Shown in pieces: positions 46,345-57,989 of a DNA stretch of 64,000 nt. Within the stretch, counting starts at the first letter, position 1. The number at the start of each line of letters is the position of its first letter. The position numbers were made by a program, and so were the translations under genes. Under the pieces are notes generated by a model that searched no databases, was not told where the DNA came from, and saw only the letters and a program-made list of their open reading frames with translations. Source of the DNA: Omphiscola glabra (Eukaryota; Mollusca; Gastropoda; Lymnaeidae); assembly GCA_964017045.1 (NCBI GenBank), contig OZ024810.1:4572504-4636503 (forward strand), read 5' to 3'.

Positions 46345-47118
46345 ACTCTACTGGATATAGAACTGGATACAGAACTTTATATAGACCTGGATACAGAACT
46401 TCATATAGAACTGGATACAGAACTTTATATAGAACGGGATACAGAACTTTATATAGAATTGGATACAGAACTTTATATAGAATTGGATACAGAACTTTAT
46501 ATAGAATTGGATACAGAACTTTATATAGAACTGGATACAGAACTTTATATAGAACTGGATACAGAACTTCATATAGAACTGGATACATAACTTTATATAG
46601 AACGGGATACAAAACTTTATATAGAATTGGATACATAACTTTATATAGAATTGGATAAAGAACTTTATACAGAACTGGATACAGAATTTTATATTGAAAT
46701 GGATACATAACTTTATATAGAACTGGATACAGAACTTTATACATAACTGGATACATAACTTTATATAGAACTGGATACATAACTTTATATAGAACTGGAT
46801 ACATAACTTTATATAGAACTGGATACAGAACTTCATATATAACTGGATACAGAACTTTATATGGACGGGATACAGAACTTTATATAGAATTGGATACAGA
46901 ACTTTATATAGAATTGGATACATAAATTTATATAGAACTGGATACAGAACTTTATATACAAACATAACTTTATATAGAACTGGATACATAACTTTATATG
47001 GAACTGGATACATAACTTTATATAGAACTGGATATAGAACTGGATACATAACTTTATATAGAACTGGATATAGAACTTTATATAGAACTGGATACAGAAC
47101 TTTATATAGAACTGGATT
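46345..47118 (+). repeat. 24-bp minisatellite, about 32 copies
   Basis: The unit contains AACTGGATACAGAACTTTAT and ATAG, with CATAAC and AATTGG variants. Frames of 118-282 codons are artefacts (24 is 8 codons). Confidence 0.96.
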
Positions 47119-47139
47119 TCTGCATTTCTGTAACTCCGA

Positions 47140-47425
47140 TCTCGCGACTCTGAATATTGAGCACGTGACCTCTTGTACATTACTGATATCCGGCACGTGA
47201 CCTCGGGTACATTACTGATATCCGGCACGTGACCTCGGGTACATATGACTGAATATCTGACACGTGACTCGGGTACATGGCCTATATCTGGAGCGTGACT
47301 TTGGGTATACAACTAAATATCAGGCATATGACCTCGGGTATATGACCTTATATCCGGCGCGTGACCTCGGGTATATGACCTTATATCCGGCACGTGGCCT
47401 CGGGTATGTGACTGAATATCTGATA
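47140..47425 (+). repeat. ~32-bp degenerate repeat
   Basis: CACGTGACCTCGGGTACAT and TGACTGATATCCGG words, about nine imperfect copies. It follows the 24-bp array after a ~20-bp gap. Confidence 0.88.
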
Positions 47426-48107
47426 CGTTTTTCTTAATGTATTTTTATAGATTTTCTTTGATCGCCGCATTTAGATGGTCTGTTGTCGGGAGACCTGTTT
47501 TACACACTGGGAAAATTTGCATTCTAAAAATGTATTTCGTCTCTGAGAGTAAAACGGTTTTATCTCTGACGTCACTTCTCATGATCGATTGGTCGCTTCA
47601 AATAACAACTCTTGAAACTAAATTTTTAACAAAAAATTAAAAATTATTTTTAAATGCTTAACCAACTTGAACATGCTTCCTCTAAAATTCCCAAATTTCT
47701 CCACATGACTAGACCAGTCTCACTCGTTGCCACTGTTTAGTATTACCAATGCTGGCACTGGCGGGACATCGAGGGCGGTTTCGGACTCAAGATCTTTATA
47801 ATCGTACCCGCTCCCAGCTTGTCGTGTGAATAATGGCTGTTCAAATTAGGGAGATTATCGTATTTGCTTTTATCTCCTCGGGGTCCACGGGGCGTCATCA
47901 GATAACGCCCTTTCCCAGCAACAGCCCTAACCCTTTACTGGATAATCCTCAACAATTTTCTTTGTAGCTTTCGTGTGTTGTTACCGCGTTGGGGCTCTGC
48001 TGATGCAATTTGGGACTCCTAGCTGGGGCTCATAGAAGAGAGAGAGAGAGAGACATCTCGATGGTGCCGGCCTGGAATTTCTCAGTGTTGACGATGAGTA
48101 CAAAAAG
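47426..48107. other. Intergenic DNA
   Basis: No gene is supported. A short GA run lies at 48032-48052. Confidence 0.5.
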
Positions 48108-48245
48108 ACCGCTACACCTTATCTGACCGCAACGCCTTATCTGACCGCTACGCCTTATCTGACCGCTACGCATTATCTGACCGCTACGCCTTATCTGACC
48201 GCAAACCTTATATGACCGCTACGCCTTATCTGACCGCTACACCTA
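48108..48245 (+). repeat. 18-bp repeat GACCGCTACGCCTTATCT
   Basis: About seven copies with single-base variants. Confidence 0.94.
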
Positions 48246-48474
48246 TTTCAACCCAACGATTTTAGGATTACGACCTGTTTATGGGGACCTAATCTCAATT
48301 CCAGATCATCCTTGAAATACCCCAACCGTTGTGATGTGACGTCACCAAAGGGTTGTTTTCAATCGGGGTGAAAGCTAACGGTTGCATGACGTCAAAAAAT
48401 AATTAAAACCGTCAGGCTGAAGTAGTCCGCGGGGAAGGCGGGGAGGAGAATATTTTAACCATCGGTGACCCAAC

Positions 48475-49690
48475 ACTAGCTGTCCTGGCACTGGCTGTCC
48501 TCACTAGCTGTCATATCACTGGCTGTCCTCACTAGCTGTCCTGTCACTTGCTGTCCTCACTAGCTGTCCTGGCACTGGCTTTCCTCACTAGCTGTCCTGG
48601 CACTGGCTCTCCTCACTAGCTGTCCTGACACTGGCTGTCCTGATATTGGTTGTCCTGACATTGTCTTTCCCGACACTGGCTGTCCCGACATTGGCTGTCC
48701 CGACATTGGCTGTCCCGACATTGGCTGTCCCGACACTGGCTGTCCCGACACTGGCTGTCCCCACACTGGCTGTCCTCACACTGGCCGTCCTGACACTGGA
48801 TGTCCCGACATTGGCTGTCTTCACACTGGCCGTCCTGACACTGGCTGTCCTGACACTGGCCGTCCCGACACTGGCTGCCCTCACACTGGCCGTCCTGAAA
48901 CTGGCCGTCCTCACACTGGCCGTCCCGACACTGGCTGTCCTCACACTGGCCGTCCCGACACTGGCTGTCCTCACACTGGCCGTCTGACACTGGCTGTCCT
49001 CACACTGGCCGTCCCGACACTGGCCGCCCTGACACTGGCTATCCTCACACTGGCCGTCCTGACACTGGCTGTCCTCACACTGGCCGTCCCGACACTGGCT
49101 GTCCTGACACTGGCTGTCCTGACACTGGCTGTCCTGACACTGGCTGTCCCGACTCTGGCTGTCCTGACACTGGCTGTCCTGACACTGACCGTCCTGACAC
49201 TGGCTGTCCTGACACTGGCTGTCCTGACACTGGCTGTCCTGACACTGGCTGTCCTGACACTGGCCGTCCTGACACTGGCCGTTCTGACACTGGCTGTCCT
49301 GACACTGGCTGTCCTTACACTGGCTGTCCTGACACTGGCCGTCCTGACACTGGCCGTTCTGACACTGGCCGTCCTGACACTGGCTGTCCCCACACTGGCT
49401 GTCCCGACACTGGCTGTCCTCACACTGGCTGTCCTCACACTGGCCGTCCTGACACTGGCTGTCCTGACACTGGCTGACCTGACACTAGCTGTCCCGACAC
49501 TGGCTGTCCCGACACTGGCTGTCCTGACACTGGCTGTCCCGACACTGGCTGTCCTCACACTGGCCGTCCTGACACTGGCTGTCCTCACACTGGCCGTCCT
49601 GACACTGGCTGTCCCGACACTGGCTGTCCTTACACTGGCCGTCCTGACACTGGCTGTTATGAACTGGCTGTTGTGGCACTGGCTGTTTTA
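48475..49690 (+). repeat. 15-bp minisatellite GACACTGGCTGTCCT, about 80 copies
   Basis: Variants include GGCCGTCC, GTCCCGAC and GTCCTCAC. The first 130 bp has longer mixed units (CTAGCTGTCCTGGCACTGGC). Five-codon frames (S-V-R-T-A or L-A-V-L-T) run across both strands; these are not genes. Confidence 0.97.
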
Positions 49691-49799
49691 ACGCTACTGT
49701 TTTAACGAGTGCTCTCACCCTGGCTGTTTGAAACCTGGCTGCTCTGTCCCTGGCTGCTCTGTCCCTGGCTGCTCTGTCCCTGGCTATGTCCAAGTCATG

Positions 49800-50173
49800 C
49801 GGGATAATCTGCTTTCATCCCCATAGTTCCTGTCAGACATGGTTTCTCAAAGGTTCTCAACGCTTGTGTCGATGTCGCCTTTGCTAGTCTTCACTTAGTG
49901 GTGCCTTTAGTTAGTTGAAGCGATTGAAAGCGAGACATATTAATGTACACATATATTGCAATGATAGGAAGTGCAGATGTAGGCGGACATTTCTTAAGGC
50001 GAAAAGTATCCGGTTCACCCGGACCAGCAAATGACATAAAAATGTATTTAAAAAAAGTTATAATGATAATAAAATAATAATAATAATAAATATTCATTAC
50101 ATTTTTGGACGCTGGTAGTGATTGGTAGTGATTGTATCAAACAAAATATTAATATAATCGGTATGCTGCACTG
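49800..50173. other. Intergenic DNA with ATT/TAA tract
   Basis: No gene is supported. AATAATAATAATAA lies near 50078-50092. Confidence 0.5.
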
Positions 50174-50365
50174 TAGTGGTTCACAAATTGTGCTCCGTGG
50201 GGTCCAAGGGGCCTCTCATGCAGTTCTAATTGGCTCCGCCGTCGCTCCAGGAAACTCATAAGCGTTCTTAAGTTGTAGACATAGGGTAGACCTTAGGCCC
50301 CCTCCCCCTCCCGAGCAACATAATCCAAGAAGGGCTCTGTGAGTCCGAAATGTTGGCAACCACTG
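50174..50365. mobile_element. hAT-like MITE, probable
   Basis: The right end in reverse is CAGTGGTTGCCAACATTTCG, followed by GACTCACAGAGCCC. The left end is TAGTGGTTCACAAATTGTGC, followed by TCCGTGGGGTCC. The NAGTGGTTNNCAAA ends are typical of hAT elements. The flanks do not give a clean 8-bp duplication, so the boundary call is tentative. Confidence 0.6.
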
Positions 50366-51760
50366 ATGTAGTGTTGTGCAGCCCGCTGTACAAATAAATG
50401 AAATGAAAAAACTCATAAATAATGCATAATAATAATTAATAAATAATGTACATTTACAAAAAAAAAAAGCAATAGAATTGAATAATAATACTTAATAAAA
50501 ACATTCAACTCTTCCCAATGATGAAGCCGTGAAAATTCCCTGCCCTACGCAAGCTTGCATCACCCCCTCAGGGCCACCACGCCCCGCCCCCCAGGGCCAC
50601 CACGTCCATCATTTCCTTCTTCTCAGGGCGGTTTACCGAAGCCTCCCAACGCTCGTGATCAAGCCTCAGAACGCCAGACCGAGGGCCTTAATGAGCCCTC
50701 TATACACGCCTTAATGAGCCCTCTATACACGCCCGTCATTAGCCAGATCAGTGGAAATATTTTTGTCAAAGCCACCGCACCGTGAAACATCGTTCGCACC
50801 ACGGTGCGCATCCGAAGCTCTCGCACACGCGAACGTAATCCTCGGCGTTGTCTGAGGTCACGTGTATCAGAGCCCCGAGGCTGGGGATCGTCACGTGATG
50901 CGACCCGTCCAACCGACACACGACCCGGTGAGAGAGCGTGTAATTTGAATTTCCTTAAGTGTGTCAAGACGGCAATGTGTTGAAAAAAAAAGTGGGGTGG
51001 GGGGGGGGGGCTAAATTTGTGAAAAGAAACGAGGGAAAGCCCTCGAACTTTAACGACTCGACAATCCACGCGGAAATCTTGCACATGATCTCTCGCTAAT
51101 ATGAACTTAGTTGGGGCCCTATTATCTCTTGGTGACGTCTGTGTAAGGTGTCCCGGACGCGAGCCCTTGACGGTTTGACGTCTGGTGACGGTTGGGTGCT
51201 GTCGGTGGGAGTATGCTGGTGGGGCGTAGGGGAGTCAAGAAACGATATCACCAGGAACGTGAAGGGAGGTGGCCACTGTTTGTGGTTTATATCATCTAAG
51301 GTGATAGTGACCAGACCTCCAGGAGTCTCTGTGGCACTGATAGTTGTGTAAAGGGTCACCTTAATCAGACGCCCATGTGTGCCTGTAGAACTGATAGTGT
51401 GTGGAGGAGAGACCTTAGCCTGACCTGCATGTGTGTCTCAAGTGTCTGTAGCTGCACTGACTGATAGTGTTTTGCCAAGAAGCAGTCAATCCCCATGTTT
51501 GTTTAATGTATTGGTTTGGTCAGTGCCCAGAGTTCTATAATTGGTTAAGTCTAATCAATGTCATAGAGTGGTCATTGCCAATGGGAGACTAATGCATAGA
51601 GGTTGTCGACATCTAAGGGCTGTAACGACAAAGGCAAAGGGTCTTTGCTCAGTTCTTTTTCTCCCATCTGCGACCGTAACAATCTGGCGTAGATATAATT
51701 ATGTGTCTTAACAGCGGGAGGCAGTTCTATCGAAGAAGAGGAGTACTTCCACAGGCCCGT
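50366..51760. other. Intergenic DNA, GC-richer at 50560-51350
   Basis: No confident gene. Short duplications (CTTAATGAGCCCTCTATACA at 50687 and 50710). A minus-strand frame at 50659-51084 (141 codons) and one at 51096-51359 lack splice or family support. A poly-G run lies near 50996-51010. Confidence 0.45.
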
Positions 51761-51761
51761 C

Positions 51762-51900
51762 AAAAACACCCTTAATCCACTCGCAGGCCCGTCAACAACA
51801 GTCTGTAGTCACCCAGACGCCCGTCAACATCAGTCTTTGGTCCCCCCACAGGCCCGTCAACACCAGTCTGTGGTCTACCCACAGGCCCGTCAACATCATT
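51762..51900 (+). repeat. ~33-bp repeat, 4 copies
   Basis: GGCCCGTCAACATCAGTCTG, then TGGTCNACCCACA. Confidence 0.9.
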
Positions 51901-51909
51901 TGTTCAAGT

Positions 51910-52066
51910 TTACAAGACTCTAGCTCACATAAGGCAGAGGTTCTCTAGCTCACATAAAGGCAGAGGTTCTCTAGCTCACATAAGGCAGATGTTCTCTAGC
52001 TCACATAAGGCAGAGGTTCTCTAGCTCACACAAGGCAGAGGTTCTCTAGCTCACATAAGGCAGAGC
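51910..52066 (+). repeat. 25-bp repeat, 6 copies
   Basis: TCTAGCTCACATAAGGCAGA plus GGTTC. It follows the preceding array after about 10 bp. Confidence 0.95.
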
Positions 52067-52164
52067 ACTGATGTTTGTGGGGCTTTTATAAGACAGGCTT
52101 AATTCCATAATGATGGGGAAGCTTTTAACAGGTTTTTTATCAGGCTGATTGTAGAGGCTAACAT

Positions 52165-52290
52165 CAGATGGTTTATACCCATGATGGTAAGGGGGCTCTT
52201 ATCAGACAGATTTCACCCCATGATGGTAAGGGGGTTCTTATCAGACAGATTTCACCCCATGATGGTAAGGGGGCTCTTATCAGACATATT
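52165..52290 (+). repeat. ~39-bp repeat, 3 copies
   Basis: CCCATGATGGTAAGGGGGCT, then CTTATCAGACAGATTTCAC. Confidence 0.92.
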
Positions 52291-52739
52291 TCTCCCCGTG
52301 CGCCCTTTCCAACAATAATCTAATTGACAAGAACAAAATACGGCATCCGTCTTTTTATGCACTTTTATTATCCACGCGCCCGATGACGTCACAGTGGGGT
52401 GACCCTGTGTAGTTATTTCCCCTGGTCATGGCCGGTTGTGTTTTGTTGAGTCACGTGAGACGGTGTGTGTAGTTTCTCTTATGGTGAGTTTTAGTCACCC
52501 AAATAATTGGACGCTGTCCCAGGGGGTGGGGTGGGGTTGATGCTAACTATTGTTTTTTTGGGTGGGGGGGAGGGGCAAAGGAGGGCACAGTGTGTGTGTT
52601 ATTTGCATGTGGAGAAAATTTGTGTACGCCATTTTGGAAATTAAATTTTAACGTGTTGGAATTGTGTTTCTTCTACAGGGTCATGTCTCCAGTGTTTATT
52701 TCTTGGAATCCTGAGGATTTAGGAAACCCAAGGAGACGT

Positions 52740-52870
52740 TTAAAACACCTTGAGTCCATGTTGGAGCTAAGCCTTGAGTCCATGTTGGAGCTAAGCCTTG
52801 AGTCCATGTATGAGCTAAGCCTTGAGTCCATGTAGGAGCTAAGCCTTGAGCCCATGTTGGAGCTAAGCCT
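52740..52870 (+). repeat. 24-bp repeat, 5 copies
   Basis: CCTTGAGTCCATGTTGGAGC plus TAAG. It lies just inside a short open frame that follows a TTCTTCTACAG acceptor-like site (52678). I do not consider that frame proven. Confidence 0.93.
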
Positions 52871-53625
52871 TGGGGAGTTGAGACTGCGCTTTGCTTTTTG
52901 TGTGTGTGTTTTTTTGTTTTTTTTGCTGGCCGCATCGAATGGAATCCAAGCGCTCTACATCTTGCACGCCACAAGGGGTGCCTGTTATTTTTGAACCCTG
53001 AGCACCAATGTTGCATCGGTGGGATAAATGGCGTCCCCAAGATTCAAGAATCGGCGGCACCCGTTGGTCAAATGAACACCGGTAAGTGAAGTGGACATTA
53101 CACACACCACAACGGATTTCACATCTGATCAATGACATGGACAGTGATTTGACATTGTCAACTGTTGAATTATTGGCTCTCAAAATCAACTTCCTCGCTT
53201 ATTTTAACATAGTCAGCTGTTTAATTGTTTCTAAAATCAACTTCCACGGTTCGGCTTCATAACAAGGGGTCATCCTAGTGTAAATCGCTACACTGCATTG
53301 TAAGGTTTTCAAAACTGATTTCCCTACTTAATTAAAGTGTTATTAAGGTCCCACACCGTACAGCACGAGGCGGGCTCTTGTCTCAAGGGGGAGCCACTCC
53401 AACTTGTTTTGTTATGTTGTGGCGTACGTAATCATGACATAACTGATTGGATCAGGGGCGTATTTAAGGGTTTGGGCCTCAGCAACTATTGGTGGGTGTC
53501 CCTTTGAAAATATCCACACCTCCCATGGGTGTTAATGTGAACTGCAGAGTTTTTTTAGGGTTGGGTTGGGGGAGGGGGGTGTATCCAAAATATTGGCCCA
53601 TTCCACGAAGGAAAAAGGAATATCA
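52871..53625. other. Unique DNA with a consensus 5' splice site at 53081
   Basis: An ACACCG/GTAAGT donor-like motif lies at about 53075-53087. The preceding 150 bp is open on both strands (for example EHQCCIGGINGVPKIQES forward). It may be the end of an exon or a relic of a mobile element. It is not called as a gene because several frames are open. Confidence 0.3.
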
Positions 53626-53639
53626 GAATCCTAACAAGA

Positions 53640-54010
53640 AAATTGTGTATACATTTCCACCATGACCGACAGCAACAGCATTAAGATCGACAACAATAGC
53701 GACATCGACAACAAAAACATTGTAAGAACAACAAAAAGCGACAACACCGACAACAAAATTACTGACAGCGAAAGGGACAACATTGACAGCGACAATAACA
53801 CCACCCCCGACGGGGACAGCACCACCAGAGACAGGAACAGCCAAACATCGACAACAACAAAACACTGACAGCAACACAGACAGAGACAACAACCACGACA
53901 CCGTTAACAAAATCGACACCGACAACAGCAGCTGCGCAAGCGACGACGCCGATGGCGACAACGACGACATCAGAAACGACACCGACATGGACAACACTGA
54001 CAAAATTAAT
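53640..54010 (+). repeat. Degenerate GACAAC/ACAGCGAC-type trinucleotide region
   Basis: A purine-rich stretch of CGACAACA, ACAGCAAC and GACGAC words. It gives Asp/Asn/Thr/Ser-rich frames forward and Val/Leu/Ser-rich frames in reverse, so the frames are compositional. Confidence 0.75.
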
Positions 54011-54604
54011 ACATTTTGTAATAACAACAAAACATGTGAAAGAACCCGAATGGCGGGTCACTGTGTGGCCTATCTGTACAGCTAAATTTAATGAGCGTGT
54101 CACCCTTCCGGATATTACGTCACGAGTGATCAGCAAAGTGGGTCACTTGACGCCGGAAGAGGCTCATAAGTAAAGGGTGGACAGCTCTTCAGCTAACAAG
54201 AGTTTGCCGTAATCTCGTTTCTCTCCCTTCTGGTCCTACTCATCACACCACCACCCCTCCCTCCTCTCCCCTCTGCTCCCCGCCGAAGCCACTTCGGTCA
54301 TTGTTGATTCTTACCGATGGAGTAATCCAGGGACATGCGCTGCTAACCAAACGACACTCGTGATCAGGAGGGTTCCCACGATGGCGGGCTTTTGTCGCGG
54401 GTTTTCGCTGACACGTCATTGTTTGGATTTGCGGAAAGGTATTGTTCTGATTGGTTTGCTGAGTTCTAGGTACACGCGCTCTGTAGAGTTTCTGTCAATG
54501 TCCCTGTCAAAGTGGCTCTATATCTCAGACAAATTAAAATTGGTCTATATCTTTGTCAAAGTGGGCATTGGAGCTCTGACCCATTAAAATTATTCCCTAA
54601 TAAT

Positions 54605-54697
54605 GATCCCGGATCCGTGATGCCCCGAGTGTTCCGTGATGTCCCGACTGTTCCGTGATGTCCCGACTGTTCCGTGATGTCCCGACTGTTCCGTGAT
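54605..54697 (+). repeat. 19-bp repeat GTGATGTCCCGACTGTTCC
   Basis: About 4.5 copies. Confidence 0.93.
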
Positions 54698-54879
54698 GGC
54701 AGTGGACAACACATAATGACACTGTCAGCTGCGTCCACTTATTGATGGCCTCACGGGGTCCTCGATCTAGAATAATATGGAACCGCTGAAAAATTAAAAT
54801 AAATTTGATATAAAAATATATTGTCACTTTTATCATAAATATTTCCAGACCACACTCTCCCCAAAACGTTTAACGTAAA

Positions 54880-55323
54880 GGGGTCGTTCGCAAATTACGT
54901 TACGCTCAGGGGGAGGGGGTTGGAGAATTTGCGACAGGGTGAGGGGGGTTGAGAATTTGCGACGTCCCTTAATTTGAGGTCGAAATTGCCTCAGGTATTA
55001 AGATACTATGAATTCGGTCGCTCACACCTTTTGCGTATATCGAAAAATGACGCAAAAACTGCTGTGGCCATTTTACATCCAGCTTGTGGATGACTTCGTT
55101 GTTTCGCGCCACAGTTTTCAAATAATACATCTTAATCAATTATGGGAAAATTTTAAAAAATAGACTAAAATCTTAGTTTCTTTATGAAAATGTTATGTAA
55201 GGTTTTATTTTTTAAGGTGGGACGTGACAAGGGGGTGGGTAATAATGCATTTGTGACACTTCGTGACAAGGGGAGGGGGCCTTAAATGGTCATTTTTGCC
55301 AGACGTAATTTACGAACCACCCC
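54880..55323. mobile_element. MITE with GGGGTNGTTCGNAAATTACG ends
   Basis: The left end is GGGGTCGTTCGCAAATTACG and the right end in reverse is GGGGTGGTTCGTAAATTACG, 18 of 20 identical, ending at 55323. The left arm also has CAGGGGGAGGGGGTT, which pairs loosely with AAGGGGAGGGGGCC near the right end. This end is widespread among invertebrate non-autonomous DNA transposons. The centre shares a block with 6395-6535. Confidence 0.82.
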
Positions 55324-55359
55324 AAACGACTCATCTGCCGCCCATCCCCTTCATCCACT

Positions 55360-55610
55360 GCCCCAACTACCGCCCCATCCCTCCATCTACTGCTCTATCT
55401 ACCGCCCCCATCCCTCCATCTACTGCTCCATTTACTGCTCTATCTACCGCCCCATCCCCTCCATCTACTGCTCCATCTATCGCCCAATCCCTCCATCCAC
55501 TGCTCCATCTACTGCTCCATCTACTGATCATCTATTGCTCTATCTACCGCCCCATCTATTGCTCTATCTACCGCCCCATCCCCTCCATCTACCTCCCCAT
55601 CTCCCACCCA
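55360..55610 (+). repeat. Degenerate CCATCTACTGCTC repeat
   Basis: Words CCATCTACTGCTCTATCTAC and CGCCCCATCCCTCCATCTAC alternate irregularly, directly after the MITE end. Confidence 0.88.
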
Positions 55611-55999
55611 ATCCTTGGACTACCACTTTGGGAAACACGGCACTAAGATTGTGTGCTCTGATGGACATCACTGTCATATCGCTTCTGTTATTTAAAACAA
55701 CCCCCAGTATTATGTTTTTTTAAAAAACCTACTTACAAAGTCAAAGCCTCATCACGCGCTGATAACTCTTTCCACGTTACGACAGTAAGACCTAGTGACT
55801 ATACGTCACTTGCTTGGTTGGCTCGAATAGCCGGTGTCTTGAAATACGATTGATCTAGAAATACGACGCCGCCATCTTGGTCTCAATAAAAGCGGAAGTA
55901 AGCTTGTACTCTACCGGTCTCGTTGCGAATACCCCCTCACCCCAAACCATGACAGTCACTTATTGAAGACGAAGGACGTGTGATAGTCAATCTCTTCAC

Positions 56000-56215
56000 G
56001 ATTTTTTGGGGTAAAATGAAACACCTCTCCATCCCATCGTTGTGACGCTACAGCTGCGCAGGGCCGTGACCCGCCTCACCACTTCCTTCCACCCACACCA
56101 AAATGATGCTTTTCTTTTCCATGCCTGGGCACGCATCAGCCGTAGATCTACTTCCACATCGTCCATCCATCTAAGCCTACGTCTGCCTTTGAGCCTGTTT
56201 TCCTCTGGGGTTTCG
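56000..56215 (-). pseudogene. LINE ORF C-terminal fragment, type B
   Basis: A minus-strand frame reads RLKGRRRLRWMDDVEVDLRL, then MRAQAWKRKASFWCGWKEVV and RRVTALRSCSVTTMG. It has the same RW.DDVE.DL......W..KA....W...V.......CS.T layout as the fragment at 40381-40527, but is a different copy and diverged. No catalytic domain is present. Confidence 0.65.
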
Positions 56216-56259
56216 GAAAGTTGAAAGCGTATAAACACATATGTATATATGTATGGTTA

Positions 56260-56548
56260 CCGGAAATTTGATCGAAAGAAATTTCGTCGACGGAAAATTG
56301 ATCGACGGTAATTTGATCGAACGGAAATTTGGTCGAATCTTTTTTTCAGTCCAGACGTTAAAATTTTCGTCAAATTTCTTTTTGAACGCACTATACTATA
56401 TAGTAAAACAAAATAATGCGTTCAAAAAGAAATTTGATGCAAAATTTTAACGTATAAATTAAAAAAACGATTCGACCAAACTTCCGTTCGATCAATTTTC
56501 CGTCGATCAATTTTCCGTCGACCAAATTTCTTTCGATCAAATTTCCGG
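56260..56548. mobile_element. Foldback element with ~90-bp inverted arms
   Basis: The left arm starts CCGGAAATTTGATCGAAAGA and contains GTCGACGGAAAATTGATCGA and CGAACGGAAATTTGGTCGAA. The right arm is nearly its reverse complement, ending at CCGG 56548. A second inner pair (AAATTTCTTTTTGAACGCA and TGCGTTCAAAAAGAAATTT) surrounds a short AT loop, so almost the whole 289 bp can fold. Tandem GATCGAN motifs run inside each arm. The left flank is TATGTATGGTTA and the right flank is ATACGATGTATG. No certain target duplication is seen. Confidence 0.88.
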
Positions 56549-56737
56549 ATACGATGTATGTATGTATGTATGTATAGACAATGGTGTGCCTCTAAAAAGA
56601 GAGTTTTTAAAACTGTATGATTAAGTTCTGAATGTCGCTAAGTCGTGTCATCGAAGCAACATTAACATGAACACACACACATTAAGGCGGGAATGGCAAA
56701 CTGAATTTAAATTTGAAAGTACAAACCGTTTGCCTGT

Positions 56738-56992
56738 AACCACCCAACCACAATGTTAGTGTGGTCCAGCCACAATGTTAGTATGGTCCAACCATAATGT
56801 TAGTGTGATCCAGCCTTAATGTTAGTGTGGTCCAGCCACAATGTTAGTGTTGTCCAGCCCCAATGTTAGTGTGGTCCGGCCACAATGTTAGTGTGGTCCG
56901 GCCACACTGTTAGTGTGGTCCAGCCACAATGATTAGTGTGGTCCAGCCACAATGTTAGTGTGTTCCAGCCACAATGTTAGTGTGGTCCATTT
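56738..56992 (+). repeat. 22-bp repeat, about 11 copies
   Basis: GTCCAGCCACAATGTTAGTG plus TG. Confidence 0.95.
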
Positions 56993-57229
56993 TTTAGGGA
57001 TTTTGAGTCCAAATATCTTCTTTTTTTTTTCTTTCTTCTTTTTCTGGGTCAGTATGGGATCCTCTGTGAATGTCCGTGTGAGAATTATGTAATCCTGATC
57101 AACGATCCCAAAAAATAATTCGGATCATCCCCACACCCACCCCACCCCAGCCCCTCCCTCCGTGGCATCGAAGCAAAGGATTTAAACACTGTCTCAGTGC
57201 CTACAGCCATGTTATAATGAAAGCATTGT
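56993..57229. other. Intergenic DNA
   Basis: No gene is supported. Confidence 0.5.
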
Positions 57230-57239
57230 GGGGGGCAGA

Positions 57240-57424
57240 TCGCGATATTGATGCGGGAAACATTAGCAGCACAGTGGATGACATAACAGGGAACATGGCC
57301 GATATGTGTTAGCAGCTTAGTGGATGACAGGGGAACATGGCCGACATACATTATAAGTACAGTGGATGACAGGGGAACATGGCCGACATACATTAGCAGC
57401 ACAGTGGATGACAGGGGAACATGG
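57240..57424 (+). repeat. ~42-bp repeat, 4 copies
   Basis: ATTAGCAGCACAGTGGATGA, then CAGGGGAACATGGCCGACAT; the first copy has lost a few bases. Confidence 0.92.
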
Positions 57425-57451
57425 CTGACATAGAAGTGTTAAACGTGGGAT

Positions 57452-57590
57452 ATGGTTCCGCTTCGCTCCTGGTTCCGCTTTGCTCCTGGTTCCGCTTTGC
57501 TCCTGGTTCCGCTTTGCTCCTGGTTCCGCTTTGCTCCTGGTTCCGCTTTGCTCCTGGTGCCGCTTTGCTCCTGGTGCCGCACTGCTCATG
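57452..57590 (+). repeat. 17-bp repeat TTCCGCTTTGCTCCTGG, 8 copies
   Basis: Nearly perfect; the last copies have GTGCCGC. Confidence 0.96.
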
Positions 57591-57654
57591 TTCTTGGTGG
57601 AGGTGATCAGTTGTTAAAATAACACATTTTGTACAGAGTTTGTCTGTTTGCTGG

Positions 57655-57968
57655 ACAATATGGTGGACAGTTTGCTGGTCATTTTGCTGGTCAGTTTGCT
57701 GGTTGGTTTGCTGGTCGGTTTGCTGGTCGGTTTGCTGGTTGGTTTGCTGGTCGGTTTGCTGGTCAGTTTGCTGGTTGGTTTGCTGGTCGGTTTGCTGGTC
57801 GGTTTGCTGGTCAGTTGGCTGGTCGGTTTGCTGGTCGGTTTGCTGGTCAGTTTGCTGGTCGGTTTGCTGGTCGGTTTGCTGGTCGGTTTGCTGGTCGGTT
57901 TGCTGGTCGGTTTGCTGGTCGGTTTGCTGGTCGGTTTGCTAGTCGGTTTAGTAGTTGGTTTGCTAGTA
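57655..57968 (+). repeat. 12-bp minisatellite GCTGGTCGGTTT, about 26 copies
   Basis: Variants GCTGGTCAGTTT and GCTGGTTGGTTT. Four-codon frames (F-A-G-R; C-W-S-V; L-L-V-G) are artefacts. Confidence 0.97.
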
Positions 57969-57989
57969 TATTTGATAGGATGGAACCGA

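Noticed and set aside
46256..47312. Tyr-rich frames, 118-282 codons
   Set aside because: 8-residue translation of the 24-bp array.
48560..49793. Frames of 100-205 codons (Ser-Val-Arg-Thr-Ala repeats)
   Set aside because: 15-bp array; open on several frames at once.
50659..51084. 141-codon minus-strand frame
   Set aside because: Contains a poly-G-derived Pro run, no recognisable motif, no splice or promoter support.
52590..52835. 81-codon frame with LESMLELS repeats after a splice-acceptor-like site
   Set aside because: The repeat part is the 24-bp array; the unique part is only about 20 residues, too little to call a gene.
53623..54136. Val/Leu-rich minus-strand frame of 125-135 codons suggesting a membrane protein
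   Set aside because: Mirror of a low-complexity GACAAC-type tract; hydrophobicity follows from base composition.
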